A stretch of DNA of 64,000 nucleotides, taken from the NCBI GenBank assembly GCA_910584745.1, contig CAJUDG010000011.1:1-64000 (forward strand), in the 5' to 3' direction. The DNA is from an uncultured Eubacteriales bacterium. Lineage in GTDB: Bacteria > Bacillota > Clostridia > Oscillospirales > Acutalibacteraceae. Every line of letters begins with the position of its first letter. Positions within the stretch are counted from its first letter, which is position 1. The notes under the pieces were generated by a model. The model made no database searches. It worked only from the letters and a program-made list of their open reading frames with translations, and had not been told where the DNA came from. A program made the position numbers and the translations under genes. Positions 47,838 through 55,005 of this stretch are shown piece by piece.

Positions 47838-48686
47838 ATGGAAAAAATCATCAGCGGCAAGGTGCGCGAGGTCTATGAGGTATCGGAGGACCGGCTGGCC
47901 ATTGTCACCACCGACCGTATCTCGGCCTTCGACGTGATACTCCCCACACTCATCACCGATAAGGGCAGGGTATTAAACTCCCTGTCATCCTTCTGGTTCG
48001 GGTATACGAAGGACATCGTCAAGAACCATATGGTCTCAGAGGACCAGAAAGACATGCCAGCGGAGCTCCAGGGCCCGGAATTCGAGGGGCGCACTATACT
48101 TGTGAAGAAGCTCAAAATGATCCCCTTCGAGTTCATCGTGCGGGGGTATCTCTTCGGCTCCATGTGGAAGGAGTATCAGAAGACCGGCGGCTTCTGCGGG
48201 ACTAAATTCCCCGAGGGTATGCAGCAGGCCGAGAGGCTCCCCGAGCCCATCCTGACCCCCTCCATCAAGGCCGAGGAGGGCCACGACGTGAACGTGTCAT
48301 TCGAGTACATGGCCGAGAAGCTGGGCACTGAGATGGCGCAGAAGGTCTGCGACGTGTCATTGGCACTATACAAGCGCTGCTACGACTACGCCTACGAGCG
48401 GGGCATAATAATCGCTGACACCAAGTTCGAGTTCGGCCTGGACGAGAACGGCGAGCTGGTGGTGGGCGATGAGGTCCTGACCCCGGACAGCAGCCGCTTC
48501 TGGAGCCGCGACGCCTATACGGTGGGCACCTCCCCGGAGAGCTTCGACAAGCAGTACGTGCGCGACTGGCTCACAGAGAACGGCCTGGACGGCAAGACCC
48601 CGCCCCCGGAGCTGCCGGAGGAAGTGGTGCAGAGGACCCGGGAGAAGTATTTGGAGTGCCGGGAGCGGCTGGTGCCGAAGGACTGA
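47838..48686 (+). CDS. purC: SAICAR synthase (purine biosynthesis)
   Basis: 282 residues. Joins aspartate to CAIR using ATP. GKVREVYEVSEDRLAIVTTDRISAFDVILP is the family's ATP-binding start; IPFEFIVRGYLFGSMWKEY and IIIADTKFEFGLDENGELVVGDEVLTPDSSRFW are the two PROSITE-type signatures. The form is the longer ~280-residue kind. Alone in the window; no other pur genes are adjacent. Confidence 0.96.
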   Translation: MEKIISGKVREVYEVSEDRLAIVTTDRISAFDVILPTLITDKGRVLNSLSSFWFGYTKDIVKNHMVSEDQKDMPAELQGPEFEGRTILVKKLKMIPFEFIVRGYLFGSMWKEYQKTGGFCGTKFPEGMQQAERLPEPILTPSIKAEEGHDVNVSFEYMAEKLGTEMAQKVCDVSLALYKRCYDYAYERGIIIADTKFEFGLDENGELVVGDEVLTPDSSRFWSRDAYTVGTSPESFDKQYVRDWLTENGLDGKTPPPELPEEVVQRTREKYLECRERLVPKD

Positions 48687-48720
48687 GCCAGTAGAGTAGA
48701 ATCATATAGTGATTAACATT

Positions 48721-48942
48721 ATGAGCGATATAAAAGAGCGCCTGATAGGGGCCATCACCGTCATGGACGAGGACGGGGCCCGGCGGCTTTGGGAAATAGT
48801 GGAGGGTCTTTATTCAAAGGCGGGCGGCTGGGATTCCGTCCCCGAGGAGGACCCGGACGAGACGGACCTTGAGATGATACGGGACGCTCTCAGCGACCCC
48901 GACTGCCGGGAGTTCGTCCCCGCAGAGGAAATAGAGACCTGA
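48721..48942 (+). CDS. Small acidic protein, antitoxin-like
   Basis: 73 residues, strongly acidic. An N-terminal helical half (IKERLIGAITVMDEDGARRLWEIVE) and an acidic tail with DPDETDLEMIRDALSDPDC. This layout is common for small clostridial proteins resembling type II antitoxins, but no toxin follows; the next gene is a response regulator, 16 bases away, whose operon it may lead. No good ribosome site before the ATG at 48721 or GTG at 48709. Confidence 0.6.
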   Translation: MSDIKERLIGAITVMDEDGARRLWEIVEGLYSKAGGWDSVPEEDPDETDLEMIRDALSDPDCREFVPAEEIET

Positions 48943-48958
48943 GTGAAAGGAGGGCCCC

Positions 48959-49645
48959 ATGTACCGCATCCTGATAGCCGACGACGAGGAAAAGATACGC
49001 GCCCTCATCCGTAAATACGCCCAGTTCGAGGGCCATAAGGTCACCGAGGCCGAGAACGGTATGCAGGCCGTGGAGCTCTGCCGGAAGGACCCCGGGGCCT
49101 TCGACGTGATAATCATGGACGTGATGATGCCGGAGCTGGACGGCTTTTCCGCCGCCGCCGAGATAAAGAAGATATGCTCCGCACCCGTGCTCATGCTCTC
49201 CGCCCGGGGGGAGGAGTACGACAAGATACACGGCTTCGAGCTGGGGGCGGACGACTATGTTGTGAAGCCCTTCTCCCCCAAGGAGCTCATGCTGCGAATA
49301 AACGCCATCATGAACCGTGTGCGCCCCTCGGGGGCCAAGCCCCGGCAGACGGAGAGCTTCGGGGGGCTTACCGTGGACCTTGGGGCCCGGACGGTCTCGG
49401 TGGACGGAGAACGGGTAGAGCTGTCCCCCAAGGAATACGACCTTCTGACGTACCTTATGAAAAATAAGGGGCTGGCCCTGACCCGTGAGCAGCTGCTTAT
49501 GAACGTCTGGGGCTATGACTTCTACGGTGACGACCGGACGCTGGACACCCACATCAAGCTCCTGCGAAAGCGGCTGGGCCCGTACAGCGGTTATATCGTC
49601 ACCATCCGGGGCGTGGGGTACAGGTTCGAGGCCCCGGACGCATGA
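48959..49645 (+). CDS. OmpR/PhoB-type response regulator
   Basis: 228 residues. Receiver domain with ADDEEK (acidic pocket), phospho-acceptor Asp in IIMDVMMPELDG, and the conserved Lys in DYVVKPFSPKEL. C-terminal winged helix with LSPKEYDLLTYLMKNKG, NVWGYDFYGDDRTLDTHIKLLRKRL and the final GVGYRFEA. AAAGGAGG before the ATG; the stop overlaps the kinase start as ATGA. Probably regulates envelope genes, given the S66 peptidase at the end of the operon. Confidence 0.95.
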   Translation: MYRILIADDEEKIRALIRKYAQFEGHKVTEAENGMQAVELCRKDPGAFDVIIMDVMMPELDGFSAAAEIKKICSAPVLMLSARGEEYDKIHGFELGADDYVVKPFSPKELMLRINAIMNRVRPSGAKPRQTESFGGLTVDLGARTVSVDGERVELSPKEYDLLTYLMKNKGLALTREQLLMNVWGYDFYGDDRTLDTHIKLLRKRLGPYSGYIVTIRGVGYRFEAPDA

Positions 49646-51063
49646 GAGGGCCCGCGCAAAAGCGCCGGGGCATCCGGGCCCAGATGGCGGCGGGCTTCGG
49701 CATATTCGCCCTCTGCACCCTGGCCCTGCTGTGGGTCTTCCAGATATTCCTCCTGACCCCCTTCTACCGGGCCATCAAGACCCGGGAGGCCGGGCGCATC
49801 TCCCGGCAGGTGGTAAAGGAGCTGGACAGCCCGGAGCTGGCCCCAGCGGCCTATGCCCTCTGCGCCGGCACCGGGGCCAGCATCTTCGTCAGCGACGAGC
49901 TGGGGAGAGAGTATGTGGGCTATAAGTACGGCTTTCGCGAGAGCCTTGCCTATGACCTCACCCGCCGGGAGCGGGCGGCGCTGTTTGAGGAGGTGAACCT
50001 CATGGGCGGGGAGTACACCCGGATATTCAGCGACCGGCTGCTGCTGTACGCGGTGACCGTGCGCACAGGGGACGGGAACCACAGGCTGGTGGTGATAGAG
50101 ACCGAGATAACCCCCCTGGAATCCACCGTGGAGACCCTGACGGTGCAGCTTCTCTGCCTTACTCTGATACTGCTGCCCCTGGGGATAGTGCTGGCGGTGG
50201 TCATATCCCGGCGCATAGCAAGGCCCATCATGGAGATAAACGAATCCGCAAAGCGGCTGGGCGGCGGGGACTACTCCGTGCGTTTCGAGGGCCGGGGCCC
50301 CAGAGAGGTGGGGGGCCTTGCGGAGACACTGAACTTCGCCGCGGACGAGCTGTCAAAAACTGACGGCCTTCGCCGGGAGCTCTTAGCCAACGTCTCCCAC
50401 GACCTGCGCACGCCCCTGACCATGATAAAGGGCTACGCCGAGGTCATGCGGGACCTGCCCGGGGAGAACACCCCGGAGAACGTGCAGATAATCATCGACG
50501 AGGCGGGACGGCTCAACGACCTTGTGAACGACCTGCTGGACCTGTCCCGGCTGCAGGCCGGGGTCCTGGAGCTCAAAAGGGAGCGCTTTGACCTTACGGA
50601 AAGTATCCGAGAGATACTGACCCGCTATGACAAGCTTGCGGACTTCAAGTTCCCCTTCGAGCCAAAGGAGAGCGTATATGTTGTGGCCGACAAGCTAAAG
50701 ATATCCCAGGTGGTGTATAACCTCATAAACAACGCCGTTAACTACGCCGGAGAGGACAAGACCGTTGCCCTCTCCCAGGAGGTCATGGGGGACCATGTGC
50801 GCATCTCAGTGACAGACACCGGCGAGGGCATACCCCAGGACCGGCTGCGGGACATCTGGGACCGCTACTACAAGGTGGACCGGGAGCACAGAAGGGCCCA
50901 GATAGGCACCGGGCTGGGGCTGTCCATAGTAAAGAACGTGCTGGATCTGCACGGCGGCAGCTACGGCGTAATAAGCGAGCTTGGAAAGGGCAGCACCTTC
51001 TGGTTCCAGCTGCCCATAGATAAAGGAGAGGATGATGACAATGAGAGCGAGACCGCTGAGTAA
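49642..51063 (+). CDS. Membrane sensor histidine kinase
   Basis: 473 residues. Two membrane spans (about 15-38 and 165-188) around an extracytoplasmic sensor domain, HAMP (about 190-240), HisKA with the phospho-His in NVSHDLRTPLTMIKGYAEVM, and HATPase with NNAVNYAGEDKT (N box), DTGEGIPQDRL (G1) and GTGLGLSIVKNVLDLHGG (G2). Partner of the response regulator by ATGA overlap. Its last 10 codons overlap the S66 peptidase gene in another frame. Confidence 0.95.
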   Translation: MRGPAQKRRGIRAQMAAGFGIFALCTLALLWVFQIFLLTPFYRAIKTREAGRISRQVVKELDSPELAPAAYALCAGTGASIFVSDELGREYVGYKYGFRESLAYDLTRRERAALFEEVNLMGGEYTRIFSDRLLLYAVTVRTGDGNHRLVVIETEITPLESTVETLTVQLLCLTLILLPLGIVLAVVISRRIARPIMEINESAKRLGGGDYSVRFEGRGPREVGGLAETLNFAADELSKTDGLRRELLANVSHDLRTPLTMIKGYAEVMRDLPGENTPENVQIIIDEAGRLNDLVNDLLDLSRLQAGVLELKRERFDLTESIREILTRYDKLADFKFPFEPKESVYVVADKLKISQVVYNLINNAVNYAGEDKTVALSQEVMGDHVRISVTDTGEGIPQDRLRDIWDRYYKVDREHRRAQIGTGLGLSIVKNVLDLHGGSYGVISELGKGSTFWFQLPIDKGEDDDNESETAE

Positions 51064-51955
51064 AAACGGCGTTATCGGCCTGTGCTCCCCGAGCCACGTG
51101 CCCCTATACGAGGCCGCGCCCGGCCAGGAGATACCCAAATCCTGGGAGTATAAGCGCATGATAGCGGGCATGGAGGCGGAGGGCTTCTCCGTGGTCCAGG
51201 CCGAAAACATGTATAAGAACACCTGGGGCTTCCTGGCCTCAGATGAGGAGCGGGGCGCGGACTTTAACCAGCTGGCCGCGGACAAGAGGGTGGAATATAT
51301 CCTGTTTGGCGGCGGCGAGGGCGCGCCGGAGGTGCTGCCGTACCTGGACTTCGGGCTGTTCAAGGCGAACCCCAAGCGCATTTGCAGCTACAGCGACGGC
51401 ACCAGCATACTCAACGCCATATGGGCCAACACCGGCCTTGAGACCTACTATGGGCAGAACCCCGCCGTGTTCACCGGCTGGACGGACTACAATAAGCGCC
51501 ACTTCGAGGGGCATATCTTAAGCGACGGCATGACCGCCCATGAGAAGAACTCAGAGTGGATAACCTGCACCGGCGGGGCCGGAGAGGGCGTGCTGGTGGG
51601 CGGCTACACGCTGAACTTCGCGTTGCTGCTTGGCACAAGATATTTCCCGGTGGACAACTCCGAGCCCCACATATTGTTCCTCGAAGACCACGAGAAGTTC
51701 GGCGGGCCGGACCATGTCAGCGCCCTGCTGGGCTATATCGAGCAGAGCGACTTCATGGGGTCCGTCCGTGGGCTCATCTTCGGCAACTTCCGCGACACCC
51801 CCTGCCCGGAGCTGTACGCCCGCCTAAAGGTGCTTGGGGAGCGGCACCGTATACCCACAGTGTACTGCGACGACTTCGGCCACGGGGAGAACCACGCCAT
51901 ACTGCCCATCGGGAGAAGGGCGCGGCTGGACGCGGGAGAGCTTTGGTATCTGTAA
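51035..51955 (+). CDS. S66 family LD-carboxypeptidase/MccF-like peptidase
   Basis: About 306 residues. Family S66 serine peptidases (LD-carboxypeptidase, microcin C immunity MccF). N-terminal GVIGLCSPSHV; nucleophile Ser in CSYSDGTSILNAIW; Glu in LFLEDHEKFGGPDH; His in FGHGENHAILPIG. The N-terminus and length suit the MccF-like branch. The ATG at 51035 is 6 bases after AAGGAG; the ATGs at 51032 and 51041 are alternatives. It overlaps the kinase gene by 29 bases. Could recycle peptidoglycan L,D-bonds or detoxify a peptide-nucleotide antibiotic. Confidence 0.9.
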   Translation: MTMRARPLSKNGVIGLCSPSHVPLYEAAPGQEIPKSWEYKRMIAGMEAEGFSVVQAENMYKNTWGFLASDEERGADFNQLAADKRVEYILFGGGEGAPEVLPYLDFGLFKANPKRICSYSDGTSILNAIWANTGLETYYGQNPAVFTGWTDYNKRHFEGHILSDGMTAHEKNSEWITCTGGAGEGVLVGGYTLNFALLLGTRYFPVDNSEPHILFLEDHEKFGGPDHVSALLGYIEQSDFMGSVRGLIFGNFRDTPCPELYARLKVLGERHRIPTVYCDDFGHGENHAILPIGRRARLDAGELWYL

Positions 51956-52013
51956 ACTTTTCCGAAATATTGCCGAAGTATATATGAGATTATTTTTAGC
52001 GAGGTAATTTTCT

Positions 52014-52427
52014 ATGGCTATGAATGTTAATAATATCAACAAAATTTCCCCGATGAAGACCATGCGCTGGGCAAAGCCAAAGGACGAGACTTCGGAAGCT
52101 CCCGATGCTCCCGGAAAGGAGCCGGAAGGCGGGCTCTCCCCTATAGAGAAGGCCCTGCAGGGCACCACCAAGGAGGAGGTGACCGCCTGGATGGATAAAT
52201 GGCAGGCCCAGCACCCCCTGGAGATAAACTGGAACGCCACTGTGGACCCGGACGGCAGCGCCTACAGCAAGGCGTACTTTGAGTCCATGAGTACCCAGCT
52301 TGAGAGCATAGGCGCGGGAGAAAAGGTCCCCACCGAGAGCATCCAGGAAAACGCGCGGGCATACGCCAACAGCGTGCTGGATAAGCTTATAGAGGAATAT
52401 AAAAAGGCACACGGTATTATACTATAA
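52014..52427 (+). CDS. Uncharacterised 137-residue protein
   Basis: 137 residues, not recognised. The first 40 are polar and disordered; then SPIEKALQGTTKEEVTAWMDKWQAQHPLEINW and a helical C-terminus (NARAYANSVLDKLIEEYKKAHGII). No signal or membrane span. GAGGTAA before the ATG. It lies alone between the S66 peptidase and the Mrp gene, with AT-rich flanks on both sides. Confidence 0.65.
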   Translation: MAMNVNNINKISPMKTMRWAKPKDETSEAPDAPGKEPEGGLSPIEKALQGTTKEEVTAWMDKWQAQHPLEINWNATVDPDGSAYSKAYFESMSTQLESIGAGEKVPTESIQENARAYANSVLDKLIEEYKKAHGIIL

Positions 52428-52459
52428 AATATTATCGAAAATAAGGAGAATCACAAACC

Positions 52460-53299
52460 ATGAGCGAAAACATCGAAAACTGCACCCACGACTGTTCCTC
52501 CTGCGGGGCTGACTGCCCCTCGAGACAGAACCCGGAAAGCCTAATCGAGCCCCAGAACGCACTGAGCAACGTGAAGAAGGTCATCGGCGTTGTCAGCGGC
52601 AAGGGGGGCGTGGGCAAGTCCCTGGTGACGTCCATGCTGGCCACCACCCTGCGGCGGCGGGAATGCTCGGTGGGCATACTTGACGCGGACATCACCGGCC
52701 CAAGCATACCCAAGTGTTTCGGCCTGAAGGGCCGGGCCACCGCCGACGAGAACGGCATGTATCCCATGGCCACCAAGACCGGCATAAAGGTCATGAGCAT
52801 AAACCTGCTTTTGGAGGAGGAGACCGCGCCGGTGGTCTGGCGTGGGCCGGTCATCGCCGGGGCCATCAAGCAGTTCTGGACGGACGTTGTATGGGGGGAC
52901 GTGGACTATATGTTCGTGGACATGCCCCCCGGGACCGGCGACGTGCCGCTGACGGTGTTCCAGTCGCTGCCGCTGGCGGGGATAATCATCGTGGCCTCGC
53001 CCCAGGAGCTGGTGGGGATGATAGTGTCGAAGGCCGTGGAGATGGCGAAGCTGATGGACGTGCCGGTGCTGGGGCTTGTGGAGAACATGAGCTACTTCAA
53101 GTGCCCGGACTGCGGCAGGGAGATAAAGCTCTTTGGGGAGAGCCATATCGACGAGGTAGCGGCCAAGTACGGCCTGAAGGTCATGGGCAAGCTGCCCATA
53201 GACCCGACCCTTGCCAGTGCCTGTGACAGGGGTATAATCGAGCTGTTCGGGGGCGACTGGCTGGAGGGAGCGGCAGACGCTGTCGAGGAGCTGGGGTAA
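52460..53299 (+). CDS. Mrp/NBP35 family Fe-S carrier ATPase
   Basis: 279 residues. Deviant Walker A in VVSGKGGVGKSLVTSMLA, Walker B/switch ILDADITGPSIPK, and the conserved VDMPPGTGDVPLTVFQS. The C-terminal CPDCG holds two cysteines and the N-terminus CTHDCSSCGADCPS has an NBP35-like four-cysteine cluster, so it could hold a labile iron-sulfur cluster for transfer to apoproteins. Own ribosome site AAGGAG. A REP-like element begins right after the stop. Confidence 0.93.
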   Translation: MSENIENCTHDCSSCGADCPSRQNPESLIEPQNALSNVKKVIGVVSGKGGVGKSLVTSMLATTLRRRECSVGILDADITGPSIPKCFGLKGRATADENGMYPMATKTGIKVMSINLLLEEETAPVVWRGPVIAGAIKQFWTDVVWGDVDYMFVDMPPGTGDVPLTVFQSLPLAGIIIVASPQELVGMIVSKAVEMAKLMDVPVLGLVENMSYFKCPDCGREIKLFGESHIDEVAAKYGLKVMGKLPIDPTLASACDRGIIELFGGDWLEGAADAVEELG

Positions 53300-53378
53300 A
53301 AGTTTCGTCCACCTTTTCAAAGGTGGCAGGGGCTTGGGGGCAGAGCCCCCGGGGTCTTGCGCCAAGCGAAGCGAAGGC
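53297..53378. repeat. REP-like repeat, left copy flanking the toxin-antitoxin pair
   Basis: Contains TAAAAGTTTCG, a CACCTTTTCAAAGGTG hairpin, then GGGGGCAGAGCCCCC and GGGGTCTTGCG, ending AAGCGAAGCGAAG. Nearly identical, in inverted orientation, to 53954-54034. Confidence 0.85.
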
Positions 53379-53414
53379 ATAATATAATATATCCCCCCAA
53401 AGGAGGCACTGACC

Positions 53415-53648
53415 ATGAGCGAACGCGAACAGGCAAAGCAGATCATCGACCAGCTGCCGGATTTCAAAATGGGCCGCCTGCTGGCATTTTTACAGGGCAT
53501 GAAGTATGACGATGAGATAGAGGACGATTTGTTCTGTGAGCAGCTTTATCAGAACTATCTGGACGACCCGGACCCGGAGAAGGATGAGACCATCTCCCTT
53601 GAGGAGCTTTGCCGCCAGGAGGGAATAGAGCTTGAAGTACAGAATTGA
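53415..53648 (+). CDS. Antitoxin of a RelE/ParE-type pair
   Basis: 77 residues, acidic. N-terminal short helix (REQAKQIIDQLPDFKMGRLLAFLQGM) and an acidic C-terminal tail (DDPDPEKDETISLEELCRQEG), the usual form of small antitoxins whose tail wraps the toxin. AAAGGAGG before the ATG. It overlaps the toxin gene by 17 bases, so translation is coupled and antitoxin comes first, as in most type II systems. Confidence 0.82.
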   Translation: MSEREQAKQIIDQLPDFKMGRLLAFLQGMKYDDEIEDDLFCEQLYQNYLDDPDPEKDETISLEELCRQEGIELEVQN

Positions 53649-53886
53649 CATCCGGCGCAAGGCTGAGAAATTTATCCGCAAGCTTCCCAGGCAGGATAAG
53701 GAGAGAGTGCTCAGTGCCATTTACCGTCTGCCCGAGGGCGAGGACATCAAAAAGCTGCAAGGCCACGAGGGTCTTATGCGCCTGCGTGTGGGCGATTACC
53801 GTATCATATACCGGGTGGACAATGGACGGTTTATCGTGTTGGTGATAGATGCCGGGAGCCGGGGAGATATTTATAAGAGGTATTAG
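53632..53886 (+). CDS. RelE/ParE family toxin
   Basis: 84 residues, basic. RelE-superfamily signs: IDIRRKAEKFIRKLPRQDKERVL, then LQGHEGLMRLRVGDYRIIYRVDNGRFIVLVIDAGSRGDIYKRY, with the conserved Arg, Tyr-Arg and closing Tyr of ribosome-dependent mRNA interferases. TTG start with AGGAGGG inside the antitoxin gene. The pair is bounded by an inverted repeat and has its own terminator (53900). Toxin activity is inferred. Confidence 0.9.
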   Translation: MKYRIDIRRKAEKFIRKLPRQDKERVLSAIYRLPEGEDIKKLQGHEGLMRLRVGDYRIIYRVDNGRFIVLVIDAGSRGDIYKRY

Positions 53887-53899
53887 CTTGTGAAAGAAG

Positions 53900-53940
53900 T
53901 TAGGACTTTTCCTTTTGGAAAAGTCCTAAAGTTTTCTTTT
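53900..53940 (+). terminator. Terminator after the toxin gene
   Basis: TTAGGACTTTTCC (53900-53912) pairs with GGAAAAGTCCTAA (53917-53929) around TTTT, then AGTTTTCTTTTT. Confidence 0.9.
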
Positions 53941-53953
53941 TATGTTTTGGCTT

Positions 53954-54034
53954 CTTCGCTTCGCTCAGTCGCAAGACCCCGGGGGCTCTGCCCCCAAACC
54001 CCTGCCGCCTTTGTAAAGGCGGGCGAAACTTTTA
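53954..54034. repeat. REP-like repeat, right copy (inverted)
   Basis: Reverse complement of the element at 53297-53378 with about one change in ten. It ends just before the DUF2007 gene stop region. The two copies enclose the antitoxin-toxin genes. Confidence 0.85.
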
Positions 54035-54274
54035 CTCTCTCCCCCCAAAAAGCTCCTCCAATATCTCCCCGGCCTGGGCCGCCTTATCCGGCGCCACATA
54101 GACCTTCATCCGCTCCCTCATGCCGGTCTTCATGACCAGCCCCGCTCCGTGCACAGGCACCGCGGCACAGGGAACATCATTATCCTTTAAAGCCTGCATG
54201 AGCATTTCGGCCCACATAGCGTCCTTCTCCGCAAGGAACTCAAAGCCGGTCTCAGGCATATTCACGTTTCCCAT
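54032..54274 (-). CDS. DUF2007-like small signalling protein
   Basis: 80 residues. DUF2007-type layout: NDVPCAAVPVHGAGLVMKTGM and VYVAPDKAAQAGEILEELFG, a PII-like small alpha/beta fold annotated as putative signal-transducing protein. A single gene; GAGAGGAG before the ATG. Its 3' end runs into the REP-like element. Function unknown. Confidence 0.75.
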   Translation of the reverse strand: MGNVNMPETGFEFLAEKDAMWAEMLMQALKDNDVPCAAVPVHGAGLVMKTGMRERMKVYVAPDKAAQAGEILEELFGGRE

Positions 54275-54306
54275 TGTAAGCTCCTCTCATCACAAAAGCG
54301 CTCTGC

Positions 54307-54876
54307 TCACTCCACACTAACATCCGCGCCCATCTCAACGGCCACTTCAGAGGGCTCCGCGCCCTCGACCCCCTCTACGCCGGGGGCTGCGGCCTCATTC
54401 TGCTGCTCCTCCTCTTCCTTCTTCAGCTCGGACTTCACCTTCTTATTGTCCGGGTCCTCCAGCATCCGAAGGGCCATGGCCATCATATAGAGCTTGGGAT
54501 CGTTCTCCAAAAGGTACTTCTCGTCCTTGGGCGGCACCTTATGCCCCTTCTGGATGTTCTTGGCTATCTTCGAGCAGCGCTTCATCTTGTCCAGGGACTC
54601 CTTCATGGCCTTGGACTGCTTTTCGGACTGCTCGGCCATCTGGGCGCTCTGCTGCCGTATGCTCTCCAGCATTTGCCGCATGGACCGCACCGCAGAGAGC
54701 TTATCCTGCAGCTTCTTGTCCTCCGGCGAGAGCTCCTCCCTCACGCGGACCCCAATCTCCACCGTGTCCTCCCGGGCCTGCCGCGGGGAATTATCCTCGG
54801 GCTCCGGGCGTCTCTGCTCCGCCGCGGCCTGTGCCGCCTGGGCGCTTCTCTGTATTCCGTCTATCTTCATTGCCAT
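54307..54876 (-). CDS. Uncharacterised coiled-coil protein
   Basis: 189 residues, not recognised. Nearly all helical and charged: a long coiled coil at about 45-110 (DKLSAVRSMRQMLESIRQQS, AEQSEKQSKAMKESLDKM), then KYLLENDPKLYMMAMALRML and a Glu/Lys-rich and acidic tail. No signal or span. ATG at 54876 has AAAGGGGG; the longer frame to 54918 is not used. Lies 32 bases upstream of the DUF2007 gene and may share its transcript. Confidence 0.65.
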   Translation of the reverse strand: MAMKIDGIQRSAQAAQAAAEQRRPEPEDNSPRQAREDTVEIGVRVREELSPEDKKLQDKLSAVRSMRQMLESIRQQSAQMAEQSEKQSKAMKESLDKMKRCSKIAKNIQKGHKVPPKDEKYLLENDPKLYMMAMALRMLEDPDNKKVKSELKKEEEEQQNEAAAPGVEGVEGAEPSEVAVEMGADVSVE

Positions 54877-54937
54877 AATACAACCCCCTTTAACTATATA
54901 ATCGGCAAAAGAAACCATAAATTAAGCAAAAGAGGGA

Positions 54938-54966
54938 TTTAAAATACCGGGCAAGTGTGGTATAAT
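54938..54966 (+). promoter_or_regulatory. Promoter of pyruvate kinase
   Basis: TTTAAA (54938-54943), 17-base spacer, TATAAT (54961-54966) preceded by TGG; strong extended -10. Confidence 0.75.
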
Positions 54967-55005
54967 GGAAAAAATATTGAATCAAGTATGAGAGGAGCTC
55001 CCGCC

